A DNA stretch of 64,000 bases, from positions 47,470 through 111,469 of the forward strand of contig JAFVRC010000016.1 in the NCBI GenBank assembly GCA_017504485.1. The letters are read 5' to 3'. The translations under genes and the position numbers were made by a program. The number at the start of each line of letters is the position of its first letter. Within the stretch, counting starts at the first letter, position 1. The notes under the pieces are model-generated. The model saw only the letters and a list, made by a program, of their open reading frames with translations. It did no database searches and was not told the origin of the DNA. Source of the DNA: Alistipes sp. (GTDB lineage: Bacteria; Bacteroidota; Bacteroidia; Bacteroidales; Rikenellaceae). Shown piece after piece: positions 1-9,106 of the stretch.

Positions 1-680
1 GCACCACTCTTCTGATAGGTGTTCGACACAAGCTCCTCGGCCGTGAAGGTTACTGCCGTCAGACCATCGACAGCACCATCCTTCAACGAAAGCTCCGTGT
101 AGGCCTCGGCCTCATATACGACTGTAGCACCTGCGCCCTTCGTAACGTCGAAGCCGCCCGTCTTGGCCTCCGCAACATCATTCGTACCCCAGTTTACCTG
201 CGCGAAAGGGCGGTAGAGCTTCACCGACTCATTCATCGTACCATTAACCACGAGGCCCGTCAACTGACCGAAGAATGCATCGCGCTCCTCGTCGTTAGCC
301 TCGCTTGCGTAGCTAACAGCGATGGTCGCCGTATCGTAGTCGAGCGTATAGTACGAGTTACCCGGCACCTGCGCCCAAAATACGAAGTTGTACTCCTTGT
401 TATTCACAAGGCGGATAGACACGCTCGTAGTAAGACCACCATTGAAGCTGGCCTCGCCCTTGGTAAGGTACTCCCAATTGGCATCGTAAACAGCGTAGAG
501 GAGCTGCTGTGCCTTGTAGCCGTCACCAATCTCGGCACGCGAGCCAAACTCCGGAGCCTGCACCGTGAAGTTAACCACACCTTCGGCACCGCTGACCTGG
601 ATATCTTCGGTCGCATCCTTTACGCACGACGTGGCAAGCAGAGCAACCAACGCCGACAGCATAAGAGTAAATCTCTTCAT
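1..680 (-). CDS. DUF6562-like surface lipoprotein, C-terminus off the window
   Basis: Read on the minus strand from the ATG at 680, the frame stays open to the window edge (about 226 residues), so the gene is partial. It begins MKRFTLMLSALVALLATSC, a lipoprotein signal with the lipobox cysteine at residue 19. The following segment (VNFTVQAPEFGSRAEIGDG, then YAVYDANWEYL and later PFAQVNWGTND) resembles the DUF6562 domain of Bacteroidales cell-surface lipoproteins that accompany fimbrillin-like genes (recalled family pattern). Likely an outer-membrane lipoprotein in a fimbrial or adhesin locus continuing to the left. Molecular function is unknown. Confidence 0.7.
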   Translation of the reverse strand, partial: MKRFTLMLSALVALLATSCVKDATEDIQVSGAEGVVNFTVQAPEFGSRAEIGDGYKAQQLLYAVYDANWEYLTKGEASFNGGLTTSVSIRLVNNKEYNFVFWAQVPGNSYYTLDYDTATIAVSYASEANDEERDAFFGQLTGLVVNGTMNESVKLYRPFAQVNWGTNDVAEAKTGGFDVTKGAGATVVYEAEAYTELSLKDGAVDGLTAVTFTAEELVSNTYQKSG

Positions 681-846
681 CTTTGAAAATGATTTAAGTT
701 GTTAAAAATTAGTTTTTCTGTTTGTTAAATTTGTCATCGACGCTGCCGTAAGTTGCCCAAACGACACGTCTTGTGCTCATTAACCAACAGCAAAGATTAT
801 ATTTTTTTGCGACAAATAAAACTTTTTTTATCTTTTTTTAATGCTA

Positions 847-858
847 CCCCCCCCCCCC
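847..858. repeat. 12-bp poly-C tract in a divergent promoter region
   Basis: Twelve consecutive C residues lie in the 402-bp divergent gap between the lipoprotein gene (start 680) and the PiT gene (start 1083). The tract is upstream of the presumed minus-strand promoter of the lipoprotein gene. Tracts of this length are prone to slipped-strand changes. The rest of the gap is AT-rich and holds the two promoters; no ORF worth calling was seen. Confidence 0.6.
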
Positions 859-1029
859 ATTGATGTATTACATTGTGTTACAGCGTATTACGCTTTCAAA
901 TAATTTCACCGGCTTTTTCGAGCCTACCGGACAGAAACTCCATTTCGACCATTTTGCGACTCCCCGGCATGGCAATAGCAGCAAGCGCTACATCCAATGT
1001 TAATTTTAGGTTAAGAAAGACGAATATCG

Positions 1030-1060
1030 CTTGCCGCTACACCTTTTAGTCATATATTTG
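1030..1060 (+). promoter_or_regulatory. Bacteroidetes-type promoter of the PiT gene
   Basis: CTTG at 1030-1033, a 19-nt spacer and TATATTTG at 1053-1060 fit the -33/-7 consensus. The start codon follows 22 nt later. Confidence 0.6.
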
Positions 1061-1082
1061 TGGTAGCAAATCCAAACTTGTT

Positions 1083-3326
1083 ATGACAGGAATTTACATT
1101 GCAGTAGTGGTGGTATTGGCCATCCTCGCGGTATCGGGGTTATATGTCGGAGTGACAAACGACGCCGTGAACTTTCTCAATTCGGCAATAGGCAGCAAGG
1201 CCGCAAAGATGCGCACGATACTTATTGTCGCATCGGTCGGCATCATTATCGGTGCGCTCACGTCGAGCGGAATGATGGAGGTGGCACGAAGCGGCATGTT
1301 CAACCCTTCGCTCTTCACGTTCAAGGAGGTGATGATGCTCTATGTGGGCGTGATGATTGCAAACGTTGTGCTGCTCGACCTCTACAACTCGCTCGGTCTG
1401 CCGACCTCGACAACCGTGTCGCTCATCTTCTGTCTGCTCGGCTCGGCCGTGGCAGTGTCGCTCTACAAGATTGCGACCGACGATGCGGTAACCTTTGCAA
1501 ATCTCGGCGAGTTCCTCAACACGACACGCGCGATGGGTATCGTGTCGGCAATCCTGCTCTCCGTGGTGCTCGCGTTCGTGTGCGGTACCATAATAATGTA
1601 TATATCGCGTGTGATATTCACGTTCCGATATGTGAAGATGTTGCGCCGCCTGGGAGCCGTGTGGTGCGGACTGTCGCTCACCTCGATTATCTACTTCGCG
1701 CTCTTCAAGGGACTGAAAAATATCCTCAGCGAGAGCGCATTCGTAGGGTGGATAAACGACAACCTGCTCCTCGCACTCGTAGCGTGCTGGGCGGTGTGTT
1801 CGCTGGTGCTCTTCTTCTTGCAGATTTTCCGCGTGAACATCCTGCGCATAAACATCCTCGCCGGAACATTCGCCCTCGCCCTCGCCTTTGCGGGTAACGA
1901 CCTCGTGAACTTTATCGGCGTGCCGATTGCCGGCTTCGACTCCTTCTCGTATGCCAAGAGCGCAACGGGAATGAACGAGACGATGCTCATGTCACGCCTC
2001 GCAGAGCCCGAGACAGCAAACTTCCTCTACATTCTCCTCGCAGGTGCCATAATGATTGTGACACTCTGGACCTCGAGCAAGTCGATGCACGTCTCCGAGA
2101 CCGAGATCTCACTCTCGGCACAGGGCGACGATATCGTGCCATCACAGGCCTCGTCGGGCCTCTCGCGCACGCTTGTTCGCGGAACGGTAAATGTGGTACG
2201 CTTCTTCGACCGCATAACACCCGAGCGCACGAAGAGATTCATCGCCTCGCGCTTCGAGTTTGCGGACATAGAGCATAGCGGTGCACCTTATGATATGATT
2301 CGTGCAACGGTGAACCTCACAACAGCCTCGCTTCTGATTGCGCTCGCCACGTCGCTCAAGTTGCCACTCTCGACCACCTACGTCTGCTTTATGGTGGCGA
2401 TGGGTTCGTCGCTCGCCGACCGCGCTTGGGGCCGCGAAAGTGCCGTATATCGCATTACGGGTGTGGTGACGGTTATTATGGGCTGGTTCGTGACGGCCAT
2501 TGGCGGCTTCATCATTGCGTTGGCCGTAGGCTCGATCCTCATCTGGGGCGAGTGGATAGCATTCTTCGCACTCTCGGCGCTCTGCATGTATATGCTCCTG
2601 CGCAGCAACTTCAAGAAGCCCGAGAAGAAGGAGAAGAAGGACGAAAATACCCTCCTCTCGCGCGACACGCTGGCCGACGACTCGATGCGCACGATACAGA
2701 GCACTATCAAGAATTCGACACGCATCTACAATCGCACAATCGTAGCTCTGATGAAGGAGAACCGCAAAGCCCTCAAGGAGCTGTTGGTCGAGGCCTCCGA
2801 GATGTACGAGCACAACCGTATGATGAAATATACGATTGCGCCGACACTACGCGACACCTACGGCTCGGATCTCAACCTCTCGCTCTACTATGTGCAGATT
2901 GTCGATTACCTGAACGAGATAACCAAGTCGCTCGTGCACATCACGCGACCGGCCTTCGAGCATATCGACAACAACCATCAGGGCCTCAGCCGCGTGCAGA
3001 CCGAGAGCCTCATGAGCGTCAATGCCGATGTCGATGAGATATATTCGCGTATCCTCTATATGCTCTCGACAGGCGATATGACCGATATCGACGAGGTGCT
3101 GACGATGCGCGACTCGCTCTTCGATCGCATAGCCCAATCGACCAAGGAGGAGCTCAAGCGCATAACCGATGGCGAGTCGAATGCCCGCGCAGGCATGCTC
3201 TACCTCAACATCCTCTCGGAGACCAAGACAATGGTGCTCCAGTCGCGCAACCTTCTCAAATCGCGCCGCTACTTTATGGAGCAGGAGGGCAAGCCGCTGC
3301 GCCAAGCCAGCAAACTGCATATGTAG
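1083..3326 (+). CDS. PiT-family inorganic phosphate transporter with PhoU-like tail
   Basis: A 747-aa inner-membrane protein. Two halves carry the PiT signature: NDAVNFLNSAIGSKA near residue 26 and GNDLVNFIGVPIAGF near residue 271, within many hydrophobic segments. These repeats are the phosphate/cation permeation motifs of the family. After the last membrane helix (about residue 520) a charged, helical region of about 200 residues runs to the end and looks like a PhoU-type helical bundle, which makes the protein longer than simple PiT carriers. It probably imports phosphate with a coupled cation, with the tail acting as an internal regulator (inference). It is a single gene with its own promoter and terminator. 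Confidence 0.9.
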   Translation: MTGIYIAVVVVLAILAVSGLYVGVTNDAVNFLNSAIGSKAAKMRTILIVASVGIIIGALTSSGMMEVARSGMFNPSLFTFKEVMMLYVGVMIANVVLLDLYNSLGLPTSTTVSLIFCLLGSAVAVSLYKIATDDAVTFANLGEFLNTTRAMGIVSAILLSVVLAFVCGTIIMYISRVIFTFRYVKMLRRLGAVWCGLSLTSIIYFALFKGLKNILSESAFVGWINDNLLLALVACWAVCSLVLFFLQIFRVNILRINILAGTFALALAFAGNDLVNFIGVPIAGFDSFSYAKSATGMNETMLMSRLAEPETANFLYILLAGAIMIVTLWTSSKSMHVSETEISLSAQGDDIVPSQASSGLSRTLVRGTVNVVRFFDRITPERTKRFIASRFEFADIEHSGAPYDMIRATVNLTTASLLIALATSLKLPLSTTYVCFMVAMGSSLADRAWGRESAVYRITGVVTVIMGWFVTAIGGFIIALAVGSILIWGEWIAFFALSALCMYMLLRSNFKKPEKKEKKDENTLLSRDTLADDSMRTIQSTIKNSTRIYNRTIVALMKENRKALKELLVEASEMYEHNRMMKYTIAPTLRDTYGSDLNLSLYYVQIVDYLNEITKSLVHITRPAFEHIDNNHQGLSRVQTESLMSVNADVDEIYSRILYMLSTGDMTDIDEVLTMRDSLFDRIAQSTKEELKRITDGESNARAGMLYLNILSETKTMVLQSRNLLKSRRYFMEQEGKPLRQASKLHM

Positions 3327-3351
3327 GCGATAGTATTGTGCAGTAGATAAC

Positions 3352-3391
3352 GGGGCTGTCCGATAAGTTGTGTTGCGGCGGCCCCTACTTT
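3352..3391 (+). terminator. Rho-independent terminator of the PiT gene
   Basis: The stem GGGGCTGTC...GGCGGCCCC (with two G-T pairs) is followed by TACTTTTT, 25 nt after the PiT stop codon. Confidence 0.65.
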
Positions 3392-3467
3392 TTATGCTCG
3401 GCACGATAGGCCACCAAAGCAACACCCCCGGCTCCGAGGTCAAACAGCACATAACCCAACAATACAA

Positions 3468-3506
3468 AAAAAGAGAAGTCCTTGCGAAACTTCTCTTTTC
3501 GTACCC
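3468..3506 (-). repeat. Second copy of a tRNA-tail plus terminator hairpin
   Basis: On the minus strand this reads GGGTACGAAAAGAGAAGT, a 9-nt loop, then ACTTCTCTTTTTTT. The same arrangement (GGGTACG, A-run, GA-rich stem, T-run) stands directly after tRNA-Leu at 3817-3857, about 350 bp away. The 3507-3816 interval between them holds no integrase and no convincing gene. Weak frames (for example minus 3385-3717) lack recognisable features. The copy may be a scar of an event at the tRNA 3' end. Confidence 0.4.
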
Positions 3507-3816
3507 TATGATGTCCTATTTTCGAACGAGTTTCTGCGTGACTTATCCCGCCTTTGGTCATTGCGAGATATTGCCCCCGACCCGAATAATGTTTAAGTGG
3601 GTCGAAGGTCCTCAGCAGGCGAGAGTAGACCGAGCAGATGAAATGTGCAGAAAACCGAAGGTTTAGAAGCTTGATTGAAAAGACGATGTCAAATTTATTT
3701 GAACAGAAGATTTTCAATTAAGATTCTAATGTTGCGTAGCAACACTGCACATTTATAGAGCGAAGACGAGTCTGCCGAGCCGCCACAGGAGCAACGACCT
3801 CGGCGAAGGGTAACGA

Positions 3817-3848
3817 AAAAAGAGGAAGACTTTCATCTTCCTCTTTTT
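3817..3848 (-). terminator. Terminator of tRNA-Leu
   Basis: A 13-bp stem pairs 3817-3829 with 3836-3848, and a T-run follows on the minus strand. It lies just downstream of the tRNA 3' end. Confidence 0.75.
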
Positions 3849-3850
3849 CG

Positions 3851-3934
3851 TACCCGGAGCCGGGGTCGAACCGGCACAGGGGTGAACCTACTGGTGTTTG
3901 AGACCAGCGCGTCTACCGATTCCGCCATCCGGGC
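3851..3934 (-). tRNA. tRNA-Leu (anticodon CAA)
   Basis: On the minus strand the acceptor stem GCCCGGA pairs with TCCGGGT (one G-U pair), with discriminator A. The anticodon arm CTGGT-CTCAAAC-ACCAG gives CAA, reading UUG leucine codons. The D-arm (TGGCGGAATCGGTAGACGC), a long class II variable arm and the T-arm GCCGGTTCGACCCCGGC are all present. Length is 84 nt and no CCA is encoded. A terminator follows directly. Confidence 0.95.
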
Positions 3935-3950
3935 GTGCTTTACAGCGGTG

Positions 3951-3981
3951 CAAAGGTATAAATAATTTTTTGATTTGCAAC
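3951..3981 (-). promoter_or_regulatory. Promoter of tRNA-Leu
   Basis: On the minus strand TACCTTTG at 3958-3951 is the -7 element, with GTTG 19 nt upstream. It lies about 17 nt before the tRNA 5' end. Confidence 0.55.
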
Positions 3982-4089
3982 CCTAATCCCCAAAATTTTG
4001 CAAAAATTGACCACTCGGAGTACAACATTAACCCCTTTTGTATATCTTTGCGCCGTGTTAGGTATTTTTAAGAAATTTTAATATTAGCG

Positions 4090-5787
4090 ATGAACTTGCT
4101 GAAATCTATCGACTTTCGTCCGAAGTTGTTCTCTTCGCTCCGCGGCTACAACCGCGAGACTCTCATCCGCGACATCATTGCGGGTATCATTGTGGGCATT
4201 GTGGCCATTCCGCTGGCCATTGCCTTCGGTATAGCCTCGGGCGTAGGCCCGACGGAGGGCCTTGTGACTGCGATTATCGCAGGTCTTATCATCTCGGCTC
4301 TCGGCGGTTCGAAGGTGCAGATTGGCGGCCCGACGGGCGCCTTTATCGTCATCATATACGGCATTGTCCAGGAGTTTGGCCTCGGAGGTCTGGCCATAGC
4401 AACGATTATGGCCGGTGTAATTCTCGTGCTGATGGGCGTATTCAAGCTCGGCACAATAATCAAATTTATGCCATACCCGATTATCGTCGGCTTCACGGGC
4501 GGTATCGCCATCACAATCTTCTCGACGCAGATGAACGACCTCTTCGGTATGGGCATCGAAAGCGTGCCGGCCAACTTCATCGACAAGTGGATATGCTACT
4601 TCAACAACGTGGGTAATATCAATTGGGTTTCACTGGCCGTAGGTGTGGCAAGCATACTTATTATAGTATTTATGCCGCGTATCTCGAAGCGTTTGCCTGG
4701 CTCACTGATTGCCATTATCGTCATGACGGGCGTCTGCGCACTCTTGAAACACTACAACGTGGCCGATGTCGAAACCATTGGCGACCGTTACCAGCTACCA
4801 TCGGGGCTGCCGCAGTTCCGTCTGCCGGCACTCGCCGAGGGGGAATCGCTCTTCTCGACAATGCAGGCTCTGCTCCCTGTAGCCTTCACCATCGCAATGC
4901 TCGGAGCTATCGAGTCGCTCCTCTCGGCAATGGTGGCTGACGGCGTGATTGGCGATCGCCACAACTCGAACACCGAGCTTATTGGCCAAGGCCTCGCCAA
5001 CATCGTTGTTCCATTCTTCGGCGGCATACCTGCCACAGGTGCCATTGCCCGCACAATGGCCAACATCAACAACGGAGGCCGCACACCAATCGCCGGCATC
5101 GTGCATACGGTGGTACTGCTACTCGTACTGCTGCTGCTCGGCGGCGTGGTGGAGATGATTCCTATGCCGTGCCTGGCCGGTGTGCTGATTATCGTGTCAT
5201 ACAACATGAGCGGTTGGCGCACGATACGCTCGATGTGCCGACAGTCACGCTCGGATATCGCTGTGCTCTTCACGACTCTGCTACTCACGGTAATCTTCGA
5301 CCTTACGATTGCTATAGAGGTGGGTCTTGTGATGGCTATCGTACTATTTATGAGGCGTATCATGGAGAGTACAAACATATCGGTGCTGCGCGATGAGATA
5401 GAGGTGCACCACGACGGCGAGCGCAGCGACGAGCGCATCACCATCCCACAGAATGTCGAGGTATATGAGATCGACGGCCCATTCTTCTTCGGCATCGCCA
5501 CGCGCTTTGAGGAGCTTACCCGTATGCGTACCCCGATGCCTATTCGCATCGTGCGTATGCGCAAGGTATCATTCATCGACTCGACAGGCATCCACAACCT
5601 CGAGATATTTATCGAGGCGGCACTCGGCGAGGGACAGACAGTGATTCTCTCGGGTGTAAATCCGCAGGTATTCTCGGCACTGCGACGTGCGCGTATCGTT
5701 GAGATGGTTGGCGAGGAGAATGTTCTCGACCATATAGACAAGGCTCTGGCGCGTGCCGCCGAGCTGGCTGCAAAGTTGGAGCAGTAG
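4090..5787 (+). CDS. SulP-family anion transporter with STAS domain
   Basis: A 565-aa protein. The first ~420 residues are a multi-pass membrane domain with SulP-type glycine-rich helices (AGIIVGIVAIPLAIAFGIASG near residue 30, then QIGGPTGAFIV). A STAS domain lies at about 455-550, recognisable by VEVYEIDGPFFFGIA and VSFIDSTGIHNL. SulP proteins carry sulfate, bicarbonate or dicarboxylates across the inner membrane; the substrate cannot be fixed from the sequence. A TATCTTTG -7 element lies at 4043-4050. The gene converges on the next one with an 18-nt gap. Confidence 0.9.
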   Translation: MNLLKSIDFRPKLFSSLRGYNRETLIRDIIAGIIVGIVAIPLAIAFGIASGVGPTEGLVTAIIAGLIISALGGSKVQIGGPTGAFIVIIYGIVQEFGLGGLAIATIMAGVILVLMGVFKLGTIIKFMPYPIIVGFTGGIAITIFSTQMNDLFGMGIESVPANFIDKWICYFNNVGNINWVSLAVGVASILIIVFMPRISKRLPGSLIAIIVMTGVCALLKHYNVADVETIGDRYQLPSGLPQFRLPALAEGESLFSTMQALLPVAFTIAMLGAIESLLSAMVADGVIGDRHNSNTELIGQGLANIVVPFFGGIPATGAIARTMANINNGGRTPIAGIVHTVVLLLVLLLLGGVVEMIPMPCLAGVLIIVSYNMSGWRTIRSMCRQSRSDIAVLFTTLLLTVIFDLTIAIEVGLVMAIVLFMRRIMESTNISVLRDEIEVHHDGERSDERITIPQNVEVYEIDGPFFFGIATRFEELTRMRTPMPIRIVRMRKVSFIDSTGIHNLEIFIEAALGEGQTVILSGVNPQVFSALRRARIVEMVGEENVLDHIDKALARAAELAAKLEQ

Positions 5788-5805
5788 AGCCCCGACAAAG
5801 CCACG

Positions 5806-7209
5806 TTACAAGTTCCACCTGTCGACTATCAGTTCGGTTGGCAGGTGGTATTTTTTTGATACGGGGCGCAACATCGCCCTATCCATCTGCACATCCCCCG
5901 TGCCGAGATACTCGTCAGCACGGAAGAGCATCGGCACACGGCTATCCTCGAATCCGTGTCGAGCATATAGTCGGCGTGCCGCCTCGCCACTCGGAATAAG
6001 GGCTGCAAAGTCATAGTCTCCCGACTGCTCGATAGCAGCAAGGGCCCTATCGATAAGGCGTGATGCGATACCCCGACCACGATACTTCTCGTCGGTAGCC
6101 ACGGCGTATATATAAGCAATGCGGTGCTCGCCACTGCGCAGAGGCACGACGTGCAACATCGCAACCACACACCCCGACTCCTCGGCCATCAGACGCTCGA
6201 CCGCCTCGCCGTAACGCACCATAAAACTATCGATATCCTCGCGGCTATCGCCAAACACACGCTGCCACAAGGCACGCACCTCGCGCTCCTGCCGCGTAAG
6301 CAGCCGCGCCTCGTACTTATCGAGCAACTCAACGGGGTGGTACGACATCTTCGAGAAGCGAAGCCCCTCCAGACCAAGGTCGTCCTCGCGGTTTATGTAG
6401 CGATACTCGTTGCGCAGACTCTCGGCAAAGAGGCGGTTGATGACTATCGCCGCGCCGTCGAATGCAGGGTCGGCCTTCTCGACGTGTGTGCAGAAGGTGT
6501 CGTGGTTTATCGCTGAGCCGTAGGTGAAGGCTGCCGGGCGACCATCGGCATAGAGAATCATACCGCGCAACCCCAAGGCCTCGAAATCCCCAAAGGCTCG
6601 CGCCAAGGCACGCTGCTCGGCGCTCTCGCTCCACGAGTCGCAGCCTCGCGCTGCGCACCACTGCTCGTTCAGCGCACGGCACTCATCGAGCCGCTCAACG
6701 GTCAGAGGCTCGACACGAAGGGCATAGCGTGCCACAAATCTGTTTATATGGTTTCGCTTGGGCTGATAGCGGCGGCCCGGAAGGTCGGCCAAGTCAGCCG
6801 TGAGGTATATATAATCACTGAGCGCTCGCGGCGCGGCAAAGGCGAAAGACTCGGACATAAGTTCCTCGAGCGTAGCACGCCACTCGGCTGTAAGGCCCGC
6901 AAAGCAGAGCCGCACGCCACATCGGGCAGCATCACGCTGCAACACCTCAACAACAGATCGACGGTCTCCACAACCAACGGGCTGCATATAGCACAACCGC
7001 CCGTCACTCGACCGAAAGCGTATAAGCAAAAAACCGCCATACTCGGACACTTCGCCGTGATAGCTATCTTGCCAGCAGAAGAGGTTTGCGAAGCTCAAGT
7101 CGCAGTTGCGCTCCTCGCTCGGCTCGACGTAGCGGACAAAGAGAGACCTGTCATCGAGGCTCACCCGATGAAACACTATCTCCGACTCGGAAGTTTTTGT
7201 CCCTTGCAT
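5806..7209 (-). CDS. DUF2156 domain fused to GNAT acetyltransferase
   Basis: A 467-aa protein. The first ~290 residues resemble the DUF2156/LPG-synthetase C-terminal fold, itself a double acyltransferase fold: RYVEPSEERNCDLSFANLFCW at the start and PKRNHINRF, INREDDLGLEGLRFSK later. Residues ~300-450 form a GNAT domain with the acetyl-CoA loop YRGRGIA in AVATDEKYRGRGIASRL near residue 375 and LYARHGFE near the end. The substrate is unknown; an aminoacyl- or acyl-transfer role is inference. The ATG at 7209 lies inside the upstream LtaS-like gene (59-bp overlap), which suggests translational coupling. Confidence 0.75.
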   Translation of the reverse strand: MQGTKTSESEIVFHRVSLDDRSLFVRYVEPSEERNCDLSFANLFCWQDSYHGEVSEYGGFLLIRFRSSDGRLCYMQPVGCGDRRSVVEVLQRDAARCGVRLCFAGLTAEWRATLEELMSESFAFAAPRALSDYIYLTADLADLPGRRYQPKRNHINRFVARYALRVEPLTVERLDECRALNEQWCAARGCDSWSESAEQRALARAFGDFEALGLRGMILYADGRPAAFTYGSAINHDTFCTHVEKADPAFDGAAIVINRLFAESLRNEYRYINREDDLGLEGLRFSKMSYHPVELLDKYEARLLTRQEREVRALWQRVFGDSREDIDSFMVRYGEAVERLMAEESGCVVAMLHVVPLRSGEHRIAYIYAVATDEKYRGRGIASRLIDRALAAIEQSGDYDFAALIPSGEAARRLYARHGFEDSRVPMLFRADEYLGTGDVQMDRAMLRPVSKKYHLPTELIVDRWNL

Positions 7210-9106
7210 TGCCGTAATATTGCTGAATAAAGGCCTTCATATATCGCTCCACGCGCTCCTTATCGACCTCACCGAGGAGATTGCGGCTGTGCATAAGGTC
7301 GTTCAGCTCATAAATCTCGGTCACCATATCATCGTCAAAGACGAAGAGGTGGCTGTCGGTAATCGCCTTGTAACCATCATCGTAGAGCACGATGCATTGT
7401 TCCGTTTGCTCGGCAAACAGATTGCGACCATAGGCGAAATATGGCTCGTCAATGCGCAGCAGCCCCATCATCGTAGGCATAATATCCAACTGCGAGGCCA
7501 CACCGTCGTACTCGCCACGCAGCGCACCATCAGGCGTGTAGATAAATCCCACGATGTGCATATCGTATGGCAACACATTGCTGCGCGGAGCGAAACGCTC
7601 GCTCGAAACGTGGTCTGCCACAAAGACAAATACCGTGCGAGAGAACCACTCCTTGTGGCTGTTCTCCTCGAAGAAACGCCTAATCGAGGCATCGGCATAG
7701 GCGACACATCGCTGCACCTTGGTCTTACCCTCGGGCAGACGGTCGCGCCACTCGTCGGGCACGATGAACGGATGGTGCGAGCTAATCGTAAATACGGAGG
7801 TCATAAACGGCTCCTTCAAGTTATCGATCTCCTTGCCCATAAACGAGAGGAAGCAGTCATCCCAGATGCCCCAATAGCCATCGAAGTCGCCACGGCCGCA
7901 CGCCTGCTCGTAATCTTCGAGGCTGTAGTTCTGCTCGAAGCCCGCAGCGTTGGCGTAGGCACCGAAGCCCATCGAGCCACGCTCCGAGCCGCAGAAGAAG
8001 GCTGTCTTATAACCTCTGTCGGCCAGTATACGCGGCAGAGGTCGGCTTTCACCGAGCGACTCGGCCATCAGCATAAACGGCTTTTTGAGCGACGGTATAG
8101 AGCTCCATATCGACGGTAGTGCCTGAATCGACCTCTTACCGTTGGCATACATCCGCGAGAAGGTAAATCCCTCACGCATCAGCGAGTCGAGGAATGGCGT
8201 GTAGCCCTTCTGCTCCTCGTCGGTATAGATGTCCGGGCAGAGGTGCGCCGAGTGCTCGGCTGAGAGGCTCTCCATAACGAAGATAACCACATTGCGATCG
8301 GCGAGCGACACGGCTGTCGTATCGGCCGCGGCGTGACACGGCGAGTAGATGCGGTTGAGCTCCTCGCGCTCGAAGTATTGCGGCACCTCGATACCGCCGC
8401 CCGACTTGGTGCGAATGATGCAGAACGGGTTGCTCAACACGATATTTGCCTTCTTGCCATCGGCCGCATACTGCATAGCCACCGGCACGGCAATCGGGCG
8501 CACCATACGGCTGAAGCCGCCACGCACACCCCCTATCGAGAGTGCAATAGCCACTCCGAGCAGGAACGTCGAGAATCCGTAGTAGGCGGCGCCACGCAAC
8601 AGAGGCTCGGGCCTTATATTGCGTCCATAGGCCTTGGCGAGCAGTATCATTAGCAACAGAGCATATATCACCAAATACCAATTCTCGGCCAAAAACTTGA
8701 AGACGAGCAGCACCGAGTTCGAGTTGTCGGCAAAGAATATCTCCTCGGCCGTAAATCGCTTCTGCGTATAGCGGAAATAGACCGCATCGCACATATTTAT
8801 TGCCACTACGGCAATCGAATTGACCACCACATAGAGCCAATAGAGCATATCGCTGTAAATCCGATACTCGCGGAAGCGGAACGGGAGCAACGAGAGCAGA
8901 ATCCACACGCAGTTGGCATAGATTATCGATACCGTATCGAAGCGCAGCGCACCCTCGATAAGGGTGGGCACCTCGCTCCACGCTATCGAGCCGATAACCT
9001 CCGCATTATAGAGCACAAAAGCTCCGCGACAGAGCATCAGCACCAGATAGAGCAACACGATACGCCACAGCGTAAGCAGCGGATAGGTACGCAACAGACG
9101 ATCCAT
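7151..9106 (-). CDS. LtaS/phosphoglycerol-transferase-like sulfatase-fold membrane protein
   Basis: A 651-aa protein. About five hydrophobic helices span residues 1-190, followed by a sulfatase-fold catalytic domain from ~260 to 560. Visible landmarks are NVVIFVMESLSAEHS (metal-binding Glu, ~residue 268), NGKRSIQALPSI (~319, Ser where Gram-positive LtaS has Thr as nucleophile), SSHHPFIVP and FVADH (~495). The family transfers phosphoglycerol or phosphoethanolamine from lipids to extracytoplasmic glycans. In a Bacteroidales cell the acceptor could be periplasmic glucan or lipid A (unknown). It starts immediately after the nadC stop and overlaps the DUF2156-GNAT gene, so the three form one operon. 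Confidence 0.85.
   Translation of the reverse strand: MDRLLRTYPLLTLWRIVLLYLVLMLCRGAFVLYNAEVIGSIAWSEVPTLIEGALRFDTVSIIYANCVWILLSLLPFRFREYRIYSDMLYWLYVVVNSIAVVAINMCDAVYFRYTQKRFTAEEIFFADNSNSVLLVFKFLAENWYLVIYALLLMILLAKAYGRNIRPEPLLRGAAYYGFSTFLLGVAIALSIGGVRGGFSRMVRPIAVPVAMQYAADGKKANIVLSNPFCIIRTKSGGGIEVPQYFEREELNRIYSPCHAAADTTAVSLADRNVVIFVMESLSAEHSAHLCPDIYTDEEQKGYTPFLDSLMREGFTFSRMYANGKRSIQALPSIWSSIPSLKKPFMLMAESLGESRPLPRILADRGYKTAFFCGSERGSMGFGAYANAAGFEQNYSLEDYEQACGRGDFDGYWGIWDDCFLSFMGKEIDNLKEPFMTSVFTISSHHPFIVPDEWRDRLPEGKTKVQRCVAYADASIRRFFEENSHKEWFSRTVFVFVADHVSSERFAPRSNVLPYDMHIVGFIYTPDGALRGEYDGVASQLDIMPTMMGLLRIDEPYFAYGRNLFAEQTEQCIVLYDDGYKAITDSHLFVFDDDMVTEIYELNDLMHSRNLLGEVDKERVERYMKAFIQQYYGNARDKNFRVGDSVSSGEPR

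Noticed and set aside
3370-3717. Overlapping weak frames on both strands between PiT and tRNA-Leu
   Set aside because: They run through two terminators, have no family resemblance and no promoter. The minus frame ends in a hydrophobic stretch but most of that is the hairpin read as codons.
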